Assembly (NCBI GenBank): GCA_003164305.1
Contig: PLSZ01000060.1
Coordinates: 1 to 20,421, forward strand
Direction of reading: 5' to 3'
Origin: Acetobacteraceae bacterium
Lineage (GTDB): Bacteria; Pseudomonadota; Alphaproteobacteria; Acetobacterales; Acetobacteraceae
DNA: 20,421 nucleotides
Part shown: piece by piece, positions 6,968 through 15,812 of the stretch
How positions within the stretch are numbered: the first letter of the stretch is position 1
Layout: every line of letters begins with the position of its first letter
Made by a program: the position numbers and the translations under genes
The notes under the pieces: model-generated
Seen by the model: the letters and a program-made list of their open reading frames with translations, nothing else
The model's database searches: none
What the model was told of the DNA's origin: nothing

Positions 6968-7982
6968 GGCCGGCTTCCTGTTCGCTACCCTGGGCCCGAG
7001 TGCGCGACAGGATGGAGGCCATGTCAAGAGCGATGCGGTCTCGCGTCTCCATGGGGGTTGGCTTGTGGGTCAGCACCCGGTCGACCACGAACAGAGGCCG
7101 CCGTTTGGCTTCCATGTAGAGGCGGCCGAGATACTCTCCAAACACGCCGAGCAGCAGAAGTTGCGCGCCGCCGAGGATGAGCATGAGGGTCATGAGGCTG
7201 GTCCAGCCCTCGACGACGCGGCCGGAAAGCCAGGAGATCATCGTATAGATCAGCAACAAAAGTCCCGTGCCACCGATCGCGACGCCTGTCAGGGAAGCCA
7301 GTCGCAGCGGCATGACCGAAAACCCGGTGATCGCGTCCAGGGCCAGCCGGATCATGCGGTGCAACGGATAATGCGTCGCTCCCGCGTAACGGTGATCCCG
7401 GTCGTAGAGCAAAGGAACCTGACGCAGGCCGATCCAGGACACCATGCCGCGAATGAAACGATGCTGTTCCGGCATGTTGTTCAGCACGGCGGCTGTGCGT
7501 TGGTTCATCAGGCGGAAGTCACCGGCGTCCAGCGGGATCTCGATGTCCACGAGGCGCCGCATCAGGCGATAGAACAGCGACGCGGTCCTGGTTTTGAACC
7601 AGGTTTCACCGACTCTGGCGCGACGCTGACCGTACACGACGTCGGCATCCTGTTCGTCCATCAGGCGCAGCATGTCGTCCAGCAGTTCCGGAGGGTCCTG
7701 CAGGTCGGCGTCCAGGATGAGGATATAATCGCCACCGCAATGACGCAGACCGGCGGTCAGCGCGATCTGGTGACCGTAATTGCGCGCGAGATTGACGCCG
7801 ACGACATGCGAATCGCGCCGCACGAGATTCCGGATCACGTCCAGTGTCGTATCGGTCGAGCCATCGTTGACCAGAACCAGTTCCCACGAGCGGAGGCCCG
7901 CGCACACCGCGGAGACGCGGCGATGGAACTCGGCCAGGTTATCGGCTTCATTGAAGCACGGCGCGACGACGGACAGGAACAT
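6945..7982 (-). CDS. GT2 polyprenyl-phosphate sugar synthase (GtrB/ArnC/DPM1-like)
   Basis: The 345-residue protein has an N-terminal GT-A domain and two C-terminal membrane segments (about 226-252 and 262-285), the layout of GtrB, ArnC and bacterial dolichol-phosphate-sugar synthase relatives. Visible motifs are SVVAPCFNEADNL (4-16), LVNDGSTD (37-44) for the nucleotide, NLARNYGHQIAL (64-75), the metal-binding DADLQDP (91-97), and GDFRLMN (154-160). Family members transfer a sugar from a nucleotide donor to polyprenyl phosphate on the cytoplasmic face, producing a lipid-linked sugar that is flipped and used by GT-C enzymes. Several polytopic GT-C-like proteins nearby fit that role. The sugar is unknown. 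The gene overlaps the luciferase-like gene downstream by 23 bases. Confidence 0.92.
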   Translation of the reverse strand: MFLSVVAPCFNEADNLAEFHRRVSAVCAGLRSWELVLVNDGSTDTTLDVIRNLVRRDSHVVGVNLARNYGHQIALTAGLRHCGGDYILILDADLQDPPELLDDMLRLMDEQDADVVYGQRRARVGETWFKTRTASLFYRLMRRLVDIEIPLDAGDFRLMNQRTAAVLNNMPEQHRFIRGMVSWIGLRQVPLLYDRDHRYAGATHYPLHRMIRLALDAITGFSVMPLRLASLTGVAIGGTGLLLLIYTMISWLSGRVVEGWTSLMTLMLILGGAQLLLLGVFGEYLGRLYMEAKRRPLFVVDRVLTHKPTPMETRDRIALDMASILSRTRAQGSEQEAGHEIRDLL

Positions 7983-8073
7983 GCCGTGCTACGCTCCCAC
8001 CGCGCTTTGGCCGGCGCGAGCGGTGTCGGCGAAGGCGTCGGAGTCAGCGCTGCGGAAGCCTGTCATGCGCGGA

Positions 8074-9399
8074 TCATGAGCCCGGCATGGATACAGCGTG
8101 GTTGCGATGGAGAAGTCGCCTGGACGTTTCCGATTCGCACAAGACGCGGCGTGCCGTGACGGCCACGAACAGGGTCATGAGGAAGAACATCAGGAACAGA
8201 TGCCGGTAGAGAAAATGCCGATGGACGACGCCATGGTTGACCATGATCACGAACCATAACGAAATGGTCGCCAGGCCTGTCAGGCACACCACATGCCAGT
8301 TCATCCGTAACGCGCGCGCATCGGGTCCGGGGCTGATCCGGTCCCAGATCATCAATCCAACAGTGATGAGCAACCACCAAGGGCCGAGAGACAGACCGAG
8401 AAAGCGGAACATGGTGTAGTCCGCCGGATCCACGGTATCGGGGAAATCCAAGACGGTGCTGAACGGATGCAGGCCGTAGACATAGAGCCGGAGATTGAAG
8501 ATCGCCTGGTAGAGATACTCAAAGGGCCCAGAGATCATTCCGGCGCCGGCGCGGTGTGCCGCGGCACCCGCGAGGTCTCGCAGCGCGGCGTCCAGCGATC
8601 CCCAATAAGCCCATACCTGCAGAAGGTGCAGCCCGTGCGCCGCGGTGAAGCCACCACCGGCGAGGATGGTCTGGATCAGCGCCTTCCTCCAGTGTGGCGC
8701 GTACCCAGGTTCGATGCGGGGCAGCGCGAACTCGATGGCCAGCGGTGTGAAGGTGACGAGGAAGACGTAGTCGAACGACAACCAACCCTGTAGAAAGCCG
8801 AGCAGCGCGAAGGGTACGAACGACGGTTTCTCGCGGATGACGAGGGCGATTTCGACCAGCAGCAACGCGAATGCATAGCCTTGCGAATGCAGCCCGACGA
8901 TCCCATCGACGACGGTCGGGGTGACCATGCAGGCACCCATGACCATCCAGCCAACCGCCGCGCCAAATCTGCGTCGGATCGCCAGTCCAAAGAATACCAT
9001 CGCCGCCCAACCGACCGAAATCGGCAGTAGTCTGAGTCGGGATACCGGCTCCGCGCCGAAAAGTTTCGCGGTGAGCCAGGCGAGATACTCGGGGCCGGGC
9101 GGGTAATGAGTATAGACGCCCTCTGGCGAGACGCCGAACACGCTGAGGTCGGGGTCACTCGCGAAACCCTCAGTGGGATACAGCCCAGGGTACAGCACCG
9201 TTCCAAGGCCGTAATGTCGCGTTAGTCCCTCTTCCAGAAAATGGCGCACCTCCCGCAGGACGTTCGCCTCAGAATACGGGTCCACCGGCGAGAGTTCGTT
9301 GCCCCAGTCGGATACGCGCGCGAACGACCATAGCGCGCCGGAACCGCACAACAAAATGAACAGCCATCGAACCCACTGATCGCGGACGATGTCGGTCAT
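8074..9399 (-). CDS. Polytopic membrane protein, putative GT-C glycosyltransferase (copy B)
   Basis: The protein has 441 residues with about ten hydrophobic segments spread over its length. The frame is open upstream to 9495, but the ATG at 9399 lies 10 bases after the preceding gene's stop and aligns with the start of its paralogue; no good ribosome site is visible. After the first membrane segment a hydrophilic loop carries acidic residues (SPVDPYSEANVLREVRHFLE), where GT-C enzymes keep their catalytic acid, followed by GVYTHYPPGPEY. Other conserved blocks are GLHSQGYAFALLL, FRFLGLSLGPWW and MVNHG-x6-LYRHLFL. It is about 50% identical by eye to the next gene upstream. I do not recognise a named family. 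Membership of GT-C, using a polyprenyl-phosphate sugar, is inferred from topology, the acidic loop and the adjacent GT2 gene. Confidence 0.72.
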   Translation of the reverse strand: MTDIVRDQWVRWLFILLCGSGALWSFARVSDWGNELSPVDPYSEANVLREVRHFLEEGLTRHYGLGTVLYPGLYPTEGFASDPDLSVFGVSPEGVYTHYPPGPEYLAWLTAKLFGAEPVSRLRLLPISVGWAAMVFFGLAIRRRFGAAVGWMVMGACMVTPTVVDGIVGLHSQGYAFALLLVEIALVIREKPSFVPFALLGFLQGWLSFDYVFLVTFTPLAIEFALPRIEPGYAPHWRKALIQTILAGGGFTAAHGLHLLQVWAYWGSLDAALRDLAGAAAHRAGAGMISGPFEYLYQAIFNLRLYVYGLHPFSTVLDFPDTVDPADYTMFRFLGLSLGPWWLLITVGLMIWDRISPGPDARALRMNWHVVCLTGLATISLWFVIMVNHGVVHRHFLYRHLFLMFFLMTLFVAVTARRVLCESETSRRLLHRNHAVSMPGS

Positions 9400-9409
9400 C
9401 TCAGAGGGG

Positions 9410-10738
9410 TCATTCGGCGGGTTGTAACGCCGGTTCGGTGAACCGATGACGATGGACTCTGACGGCTCCGAACAAGACGCAGACAAAAAATACAAGAAAG
9501 AGATGACGATACAAGTACGGCTGATTCATCATGCCGTGATTGACCATCACCATGAACCAGGCTGACGAAGCGACAAAGCCGACAAAGCTGACGCGCAGCC
9601 AGTCATCCGCCAGGGATTTCGCATTTTCGTTATGAAACAAGAACTGTCTGACCGCCAGCGTCGCGGTAATCGCTGCCCACCAGGGACCAAGGCTCAAGCC
9701 CAGGAATCGAAAACTCAACCAGGTGGGGTCCCTGTCCGCGGCGACACGAAACGCATCAGAACTGAACGGATGAGCTCCGACGTAGTAATTATTCAACAAT
9801 TGGTCTGCCGCTACGATGTGACCCATTACGCCACCTGAGCTTCCCGTACCGGCGCGATACCGCGCCGCGGTTACGATATCATTGAACGCGGAGCTGAAAC
9901 TGCCCCAATACGCCCAGACCTCGGCGAAGTGCAGAACGTGGGCGCAAGCGAACCCTGCCCCGGCGAGAATTCCGCGTCGCCACGCCAGCGGCCACCGGCA
10001 TTGATATTCGGAGTCGATACGCGGCATCGCACCTTCGATGACCAGCGGAGCGAGACACACGAGGAACGCATAATCGAATGACAACCACCCCTGACAAAAC
10101 CCCAACACGGCAAACAGAATTGATCCCGCTCCGCCTCTGACGCACATGGCGATTTCAAGCAGCAGCAGCGCGAACGCGTACCCCTGGGAGTGCAGTCCAA
10201 CAAAGGCATTGTTTACCGTCGGTGTCGCCGCCAGGGCGCCCATCACGAGCCAGCCGACGATCTCGCCAAACCGGTGGCGGATCGTAAGGCCAAGGAAGAG
10301 CATCGACGCCCACCCGAGCGTGATCGGCAGAAGTCGCAAGCGCGAGACTGGCTCCAGGCCCAGTACCTTCGCCGCCGCGTAGAGCAGGTATTCCGGGCCA
10401 GGGGGGTAATGGGTGTAGACCCCTTCGTTTGTCAGCACGTACCGTCGCACGTAGTCGATCTCCGATGAGTCGCTGTATGGGCTTGCCAGATAGGAAGGGG
10501 TCATACCATCGTCAGGATACATTCCGGGATAGTTGATGTTCCCTAAACCATAATACTTCGTCAGACCTTCCTCGAGGAAGTGACGGACCTCCCGCAGAGA
10601 GTTCGCTTCCGAACCCGCGTCGACGGCGGACAATCTGTTGCCCCAGTCGCCTACCTGAAAAATAAGATTGATCGAATTCGCGCTGCACAGCAGAACGAAG
10701 AGAAATAGCATCGCGCGCCGGCGGTTCATATCAAACAT
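9410..10738 (-). CDS. Polytopic membrane protein, putative GT-C glycosyltransferase (copy A)
   Basis: This 442-residue paralogue of the following gene has the same layout: an N-terminal membrane segment, a long first loop (SAVDAGSEANSLREVRHFLE), GVYTHYPPGPEY, GLHSQGYAFALLL, FRFLGLSLGPWW and the terminal MVNHG-x6-LYRHLFL. It has about ten extra residues in the first loop (around TPSYLASPYSDSSEIDYV), near the likely substrate site, so the two copies may act on different acceptors or linkages. ATG codons at 10738 and 10729 are both possible and neither has a clear ribosome site. The DNA is richer in AT than the flanks. It lies 74 bases after the GT9 gene on the same strand. Function is inferred as for the paralogue. 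Confidence 0.72.
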   Translation of the reverse strand: MFDMNRRRAMLFLFVLLCSANSINLIFQVGDWGNRLSAVDAGSEANSLREVRHFLEEGLTKYYGLGNINYPGMYPDDGMTPSYLASPYSDSSEIDYVRRYVLTNEGVYTHYPPGPEYLLYAAAKVLGLEPVSRLRLLPITLGWASMLFLGLTIRHRFGEIVGWLVMGALAATPTVNNAFVGLHSQGYAFALLLLEIAMCVRGGAGSILFAVLGFCQGWLSFDYAFLVCLAPLVIEGAMPRIDSEYQCRWPLAWRRGILAGAGFACAHVLHFAEVWAYWGSFSSAFNDIVTAARYRAGTGSSGGVMGHIVAADQLLNNYYVGAHPFSSDAFRVAADRDPTWLSFRFLGLSLGPWWAAITATLAVRQFLFHNENAKSLADDWLRVSFVGFVASSAWFMVMVNHGMMNQPYLYRHLFLVFFVCVLFGAVRVHRHRFTEPALQPAE

Positions 10739-10812
10739 GCACGAGACTTTAGGGGATTGCCCGCCTTCGTCATGGTTTCGTGCCTCGCTCGGCCGCGGGC
10801 GAATGGCTCATA

Positions 10813-12039
10813 TCAGGAGAACGTGACACAAACCTCGTGGACCCTGGCTGAGGCGGGATCGACTTCCCATCCCACGGGCGGAGGGATTGGCTGAGGCTCG
10901 AGGCCGGCCGGGACACCATCAGTTCCCGTCACCAAAGCGTCCAGCGCTAACGCCATGCATGGACGAGTACCCTGGCAGGGAGGCGACTCGTGGACGTGGA
11001 TGCATGGGGCGCACGGCAGGCGCGCGAACGCCACACGCTCGCGTACCGGGAGAGGGCGCAGCCGGGTCGCGGGGTCGGTCGGTCCGAACACGCTCACCGT
11101 GGGCACGCCGAGGGCACGCGCGAAGTGCAACAACATAGAGTCGATTCCGTAATATGTGGAGGCACGCCCAATCACCTTCGCGGACTGCACGATCCCGAGT
11201 TGACCACAGAAATTCTGTCCGGCGCCCACTGTCCTGATGATCTCGTCGGCCGCCCGCCTGTCGCCCGACCCGCCTATGAATACCATATCGTGACCAGCGA
11301 GGATCAGCGGCCAAAGCAGACGTTTCCATTCCTCTGGCGTCAGCATCCGCTCGCGGCCGAGTTCGGAGCAGCCATGTCCTATCGCGATATACGGTCCGAC
11401 CGGCAGTATCTGGGACGCTAACGATGCCGCCATTACCCGGCGGCGAAAGCGGCCGTTGAATGTGGTTACCGGAACCGAATCAATGGCAAACCATTTCGCC
11501 AGGAGATCGTAAAATACATAAACCGGGCCATGAGTGTTGAAGAAGGTCATATGCGTGTAAAAGCCGCGTCGCCAGAATACGATCTCATCCACGAATCCCA
11601 GCCGATTGCGAACCATGGAGAGCACGCTCAGCACCGTGGTGAACCGTGAATGAACCTCCAGGTCGATCAGGTGATCGGCGCGCCATCCCATCCGCCACAA
11701 CGCCATGATGGCGGATCGAGCCAATCGCATCGGCGACGAATCGTCGATTGTCCAATACTCGTCAAACCATCCGAATTCTCGAGCCACTTTGATGACCGAC
11801 GGCGTGCCGACAAGAAAGAACCCCCCAGCCGGGAACTTCCTCCGGATCTCCAGCATCGACGGCATTGCCAGGAACAAGCTGCCCGCACCGACCATTTTGA
11901 TGACAACGCAGCCCCGGCGGTGCGTGACAGTGTGGTCACGCTTTAGTAAGAACCCCAACAGACGCACTGGAACAAACAGCGCCGCGAGCAGCATTCCGCC
12001 TAGCCAGTAGTCAACTTTCCGTTTGGTCTGGAATGTCAT
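10813..12039 (-). CDS. GT9 family glycosyltransferase (ADP-heptose:LPS heptosyltransferase-like)
   Basis: The ATG at 12039 has AAGG 6 bases before it and gives 408 residues; the frame is open further upstream to 12132 but the extra residues look non-coding. A hydrophobic segment at about 11-33 may anchor the protein to the inner membrane, unusual for soluble heptosyltransferases. The GT-B fold of family 9 shows as VVIKMVGAGSLFLAMPSM (45-62), IDLEVHSR (125-132), the donor-site run YYGIDSMLLHFARALG (296-311) and SVFGPTDPATRLRP (316-329). A cysteine-rich tail follows (Cys343, Cys346, Cys355, Cys361), as in other GT9 proteins. The family transfers heptose or related sugars to lipid A core or other surface glycans. 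It heads a minus-strand unit with membrane glycosyltransferase candidates. Donor and acceptor are unknown. Confidence 0.85.
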   Translation of the reverse strand: MTFQTKRKVDYWLGGMLLAALFVPVRLLGFLLKRDHTVTHRRGCVVIKMVGAGSLFLAMPSMLEIRRKFPAGGFFLVGTPSVIKVAREFGWFDEYWTIDDSSPMRLARSAIMALWRMGWRADHLIDLEVHSRFTTVLSVLSMVRNRLGFVDEIVFWRRGFYTHMTFFNTHGPVYVFYDLLAKWFAIDSVPVTTFNGRFRRRVMAASLASQILPVGPYIAIGHGCSELGRERMLTPEEWKRLLWPLILAGHDMVFIGGSGDRRAADEIIRTVGAGQNFCGQLGIVQSAKVIGRASTYYGIDSMLLHFARALGVPTVSVFGPTDPATRLRPLPVRERVAFARLPCAPCIHVHESPPCQGTRPCMALALDALVTGTDGVPAGLEPQPIPPPVGWEVDPASARVHEVCVTFS

Positions 12040-12387
12040 CAAAACCTTGCCCGGAGGCCAGGCGCGGCGCGACGCGGCCTGATGACACGCGGGACGCAAC
12101 CACGGTCCGGTCGGCGCACGATTCGTTTCCACTGTAACAGGTCCGACATGCTAACGGCGAATGCTCCCGGCACGATCCGTCCAACGGGCGGGGCCATGAC
12201 CGTACGAGGAAAAAACCGTCAGTTTGGTTACAGACCGCGTCGATCGGGCGGTCACAGTCATGCGTCGAAGGAGGCCCATCACAGTCAGCCAAAGCATCCG
12301 TGACGGTCGCTCAATTTGATGGAAACGGAGACGCAACCTCAATATTGGTGAATTGGCAGGCGCAAATCACGATTGGCGAACCAGGCG
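12040..12387. other. Divergent intergenic region, probable promoter area
   Basis: These 348 bases separate the divergent GT9 and GT-C-like genes. No reading frame here has a good ribosome site, family match or coding-like composition. Composition is more AT-rich towards the plus-strand gene (12300-12380). A weak TTGATG with CAATAT 18 bases later (about 12316-12345) is the only promoter-like pair I noticed and is not convincing. I see no operator, riboswitch or long repeat. Confidence 0.5.
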
Positions 12388-14067
12388 ATGTACGTTCTCT
12401 CGCTTCCACCCGATTTCCTCTGGGCTACATATTCCGGTCTCGCGGCGCTGATTTTCCTTCCGTCGATCTTTTTCGTCCGGTCGATACCGGGATCGGACAT
12501 AGAAAGCGCTTCAGGATGGCCCAGGATTGCCGCGGAGTTCCTGGGATACGCGGTGGTCGCGATGATGGTCTGGAGCACAGTCGCCTATCTGACCGACCCA
12601 GGTTATCTCGATCATATTGAGCCGACCATCGCCGGTGTCTCCTGGTGGTATTCGCATGGCCATAAGTTGTATCCGGCGTGGAATGATGGCGAAGGTCTTT
12701 ACGGCTTGATTTACGGGCCGTTGGTCTACCAGGCGACAGCGTTCGCATTGTCGTTCCGCCCCTCTATCCTCATGTCGAAGTTGCCCGGCGTCGCTTGCTG
12801 TTGGCTCGGCGCTGTCACGGTCGCGGTTGCATTGCGGCCTCTGATCTCTTCCGTTCGACAGACGGTGTTGCCCATGAGTGTTTGCCTTATCGTGGCGGGA
12901 ACATTCGAAAACACCGCGTATTGGAATCGTCCCGATCCATACCTGTTTCTATGCGCGGCGTTGGCTCTGTTCGCGGTTCTCCGCTTCAGGCCGGCAACGG
13001 CCGCCGTTGCAATCGGAATTCTGGGAGGGCTTAGCATAAATCTGAAGCTTCACGGCGGCTTCTATATTCTTCCCTGTGCGATGGCACTGTTCGTGCCATG
13101 GGTCTCCTTCGCGAACGCGGCGCGTATCGCGGCGATCGTCGCACTAAGCGGCCTGCCAACTCTCGTCGTGCCATTCTTGGATCCCAACGTTTCATTCACG
13201 CAGTATGTCGCCTATCTGCGCTCGGCATCGCGGCACGGAATGGATCTCACATCCCTGTTGACCAATCTTGGCTTCGCGTCGGTGTTGCTGATGCCTGTTC
13301 TCATTCTCGCCTGGGCAAATCGAGAACGCGACACGAAGACAGCGTGGCCAGTTGCACTGGCATACGTGACTTCCATCCTGACCGTCGCCATCATCGCTGC
13401 GAAAGCGGGTTCAGGCATGCCTCACTTGCTGCCTTTTCTGCCGGCCTTCGCGTTCACGCTGGTGACCGCCGCGAAGGCGCTACACGGGCCAGGGTGCCGG
13501 CGGGATGCCATCGCTTCGAACCAGACGCGGTTCGCGATCCCGTTCCTGCTAATGCTCCTGGTCTATATGCCCGCCTTCACCACGAACCTGAGAGCATTGC
13601 GAGGACCCGATTTCGAGCGAATTTCCGCCGCTGAATCGCGGGAAGTAGCGGAACTTTACGCGGAATACCCCGACGCGGTGGCCGGCGTGGCTGGAGACGA
13701 TACCTACAAAATGACGTTTTTCAGGGTTATCGGCGTCTTGGCCGGCGGAAGGCCCGATTTCGATGTTCCGGCGTGGCAAGACCTGCTACAAAGTGGCGCT
13801 CCCGCCAGTCTGCCGGAACAGTTGGTCATCGACTGCCAGACGTCAACATGGATCATCCCGAGAGGCGAACGACCATTCACCAGGCTGAGCTATTACCCGG
13901 GACACCCTCCGCTGTTTACTGATCGCTTTCGCGAACTGTTCCGGCAAAACTATAAGCTGGTAAAAGAGACCGCCAACTATACCGTCTACGCGTGTCAGGC
14001 TCGCCAGGCCGGACTGACGGTTCGTGGTTCATCCGCGACCGTTACCGCTTCACCGACTTCGCACTGA
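12388..14067 (+). CDS. Polytopic membrane protein, putative GT-C glycosyltransferase
   Basis: The ATG at 12388 follows a CCAGG ribosome-like site and gives 559 residues; a TTG at 12373 in the same frame is the alternative. The protein has about ten membrane segments to around residue 390, then a soluble domain of about 160 residues, presumably periplasmic. After the second membrane segment a loop contains LDHIEPTIAGVSWWYSHGHK (residues 74-93) and, further on, YGPLVYQ (109-115). An acidic pair plus a YGP block in the first large loop is common in GT-C enzymes that use lipid-linked sugars. It is divergent from the GT9 unit and convergent with the next gene. GC content is below that of the flanks. 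Family and substrate are not recognised with certainty. Confidence 0.75.
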   Translation: MYVLSLPPDFLWATYSGLAALIFLPSIFFVRSIPGSDIESASGWPRIAAEFLGYAVVAMMVWSTVAYLTDPGYLDHIEPTIAGVSWWYSHGHKLYPAWNDGEGLYGLIYGPLVYQATAFALSFRPSILMSKLPGVACCWLGAVTVAVALRPLISSVRQTVLPMSVCLIVAGTFENTAYWNRPDPYLFLCAALALFAVLRFRPATAAVAIGILGGLSINLKLHGGFYILPCAMALFVPWVSFANAARIAAIVALSGLPTLVVPFLDPNVSFTQYVAYLRSASRHGMDLTSLLTNLGFASVLLMPVLILAWANRERDTKTAWPVALAYVTSILTVAIIAAKAGSGMPHLLPFLPAFAFTLVTAAKALHGPGCRRDAIASNQTRFAIPFLLMLLVYMPAFTTNLRALRGPDFERISAAESREVAELYAEYPDAVAGVAGDDTYKMTFFRVIGVLAGGRPDFDVPAWQDLLQSGAPASLPEQLVIDCQTSTWIIPRGERPFTRLSYYPGHPPLFTDRFRELFRQNYKLVKETANYTVYACQARQAGLTVRGSSATVTASPTSH

Positions 14068-14186
14068 GTTGTTCCCCAAGCGGCTATCGAGTTGCCCGTG
14101 CTCAGAAAATCCAAGGCATTGATGGGTGCGAACTGTTTTCTGTGTTTGCGTGGCGTCAATACTCGGGTAAAATCGCGGGATCTTGG

Positions 14187-15812
14187 TTAGCGCTGCCCCT
14201 GGTGTCCGATCCGATAAATATTGAAGAACCCGCCCGGCCGGACCCGCTCCAGTCCCGTCGGCAACGCTGGCCGCGCGCCAAAGCTCAGTTCGATCGCATA
14301 GTCGTAATGACGCGGCCAGTCACCCCAGTAATTGTGCATCCCCATCGTGCTCGGCGTGCCGAGCATCGCCGGACCTTTCACCGGATCCGCGCCGTCGATC
14401 ATGTCCCGCAAACCGATCGTTTGTCCGATCGCGGTGCCGTATGGCCGCAACGCCGGCGCCGCCTCCACCGGCATCATCTTGTGTTTGAACAGAAACGGCA
14501 CATACGCATCGCGTTCGACGATCGCCAGCGTGGCCAGATGGTCGTAGAGCGCGGCCGGTTCATGCGACAACGCCGGATCGATGCCGTCCGTGTCACGAAA
14601 CGCGATCACCCGAGCACCCGGAGGGATCACCGCCAACGCGGCCCGAAACTCATCGAATTGCCTTCCGATCGGCCGCCAAACATAAACGATCTCGGCCATG
14701 TTGACCGTCAGCACCGTAACCATGCCGCAGGCCAGCAACGCCTCAACCCGACCTGGCACAGTTCGCCAGGAACAAGCGGCGATCGCCAAAAAAACAAAGA
14801 CGATCGGCAGCCGATAATCGACGCCCCAGACGCCGAACAACGCATTTGGCATGGCGATCGCCGCGACACCGAGCGCGATCAACGGCCCCCACATCGCCGG
14901 CGGCACGCGCATCCGTCCCAGCAAACCCCGACGCGCCGGAATGATCAAAGCGACGGCCAGAACAACGGCGTTGAACGGAGCCCCCAGAAACACCAACGGC
15001 GAGAGCATGGCGATCATCCAGCCATAAGCCGTAGCGTAGAGCGTGACGCCACCTTCCTGGCCCTGGCTCGCCGCGACGAAGATCGCCAGAGGCATCCCGA
15101 ACGGGCAGAACGCGACAAAGCCTCGGCCCAGAAGCGACGCGACGGTCCGCTGCCGCCCCGATAGCCACACGCCGAATTCGTAAGCGCCGACGCATAGCAT
15201 ATAACCGAAAAATGCGAAGTAATGACTGAAGAAGACGGCGAGGCTCAACACTGATCCGGCGAGGATTCGCCAGCGCGCCAGGCCGCGTGACAGCACAATC
15301 CAGCCAGCGAACGCCAACAGCCAGACGCCGACGCCGAAGACATAGTTCACGAAACCATAGCTGACGACGAAACTATACGCGAACAGCGCGCTCGCCACCG
15401 GCCAGGGGGAAAGCCGCCGGTACAGCGCCGCGTGGATCGCCGCCGTGCCGATAACGAACTGCAGCAGGCAATCATACAGGAACACCTGGCCGGCGGTGTA
15501 GATGGACATGAAACGAGCCAGAAGCGGAATGATCAGGTCCATCGCCAGATAGGGCGCGATTTTCCAGGCCACCACGTAATTTGCCTGAAGCTCCGGGCTC
15601 GTGGCGTAAGCCGCCAGGATATGCATGCGCGCCAGGTGATTGGGGTAATCGACCAAAGGCGGAACAGTCACCGAAAAGATCGGCACCGCCAGCAGCGCGA
15701 ACACCACGCCATACAAACCCCCAATGAACCAGCGCCGGCGCACGGTCTCGGGCCAGCACGCGACCGGGACGCCGTGCGCGAATACATCGTGGGGAACGCG
15801 GGCAAGACGCAT
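14187..15812 (-). CDS. Polytopic membrane protein of unknown family, GT-C-like
   Basis: The 541-residue protein has an N-terminal membrane segment (about 29-50), then the loop PPLVDYPNHLARMHIL (51-66) with Asp55 where GT-C enzymes often carry a catalytic acid. About nine more hydrophobic segments reach around residue 385. A soluble C-terminal domain of about 130 residues ends in RPGGFFNIYRIG. The start ATG overlaps the stop of the upstream GT87 gene by one base (TGATG), so the two are translationally coupled and probably act together. I do not recognise a named family. A role as a glycosyltransferase or glycan-processing membrane protein is inferred from topology, the acidic loop and the partner. 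Its base composition is back at the high-GC level. Confidence 0.72.
   Translation of the reverse strand: MRLARVPHDVFAHGVPVACWPETVRRRWFIGGLYGVVFALLAVPIFSVTVPPLVDYPNHLARMHILAAYATSPELQANYVVAWKIAPYLAMDLIIPLLARFMSIYTAGQVFLYDCLLQFVIGTAAIHAALYRRLSPWPVASALFAYSFVVSYGFVNYVFGVGVWLLAFAGWIVLSRGLARWRILAGSVLSLAVFFSHYFAFFGYMLCVGAYEFGVWLSGRQRTVASLLGRGFVAFCPFGMPLAIFVAASQGQEGGVTLYATAYGWMIAMLSPLVFLGAPFNAVVLAVALIIPARRGLLGRMRVPPAMWGPLIALGVAAIAMPNALFGVWGVDYRLPIVFVFLAIAACSWRTVPGRVEALLACGMVTVLTVNMAEIVYVWRPIGRQFDEFRAALAVIPPGARVIAFRDTDGIDPALSHEPAALYDHLATLAIVERDAYVPFLFKHKMMPVEAAPALRPYGTAIGQTIGLRDMIDGADPVKGPAMLGTPSTMGMHNYWGDWPRHYDYAIELSFGARPALPTGLERVRPGGFFNIYRIGHQGQR

Noticed and set aside
12082..12303. A 73-codon open frame in the divergent gap
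   Set aside because: It has no ribosome site, no recognisable similarity and a composition like non-coding sequence.
14102..14142. CAGAAAA...TTTTCTG inverted repeat between convergent genes as a terminator
   Set aside because: The 7-base AT-rich stem has a 26-base loop and no following T run; too weak to call.
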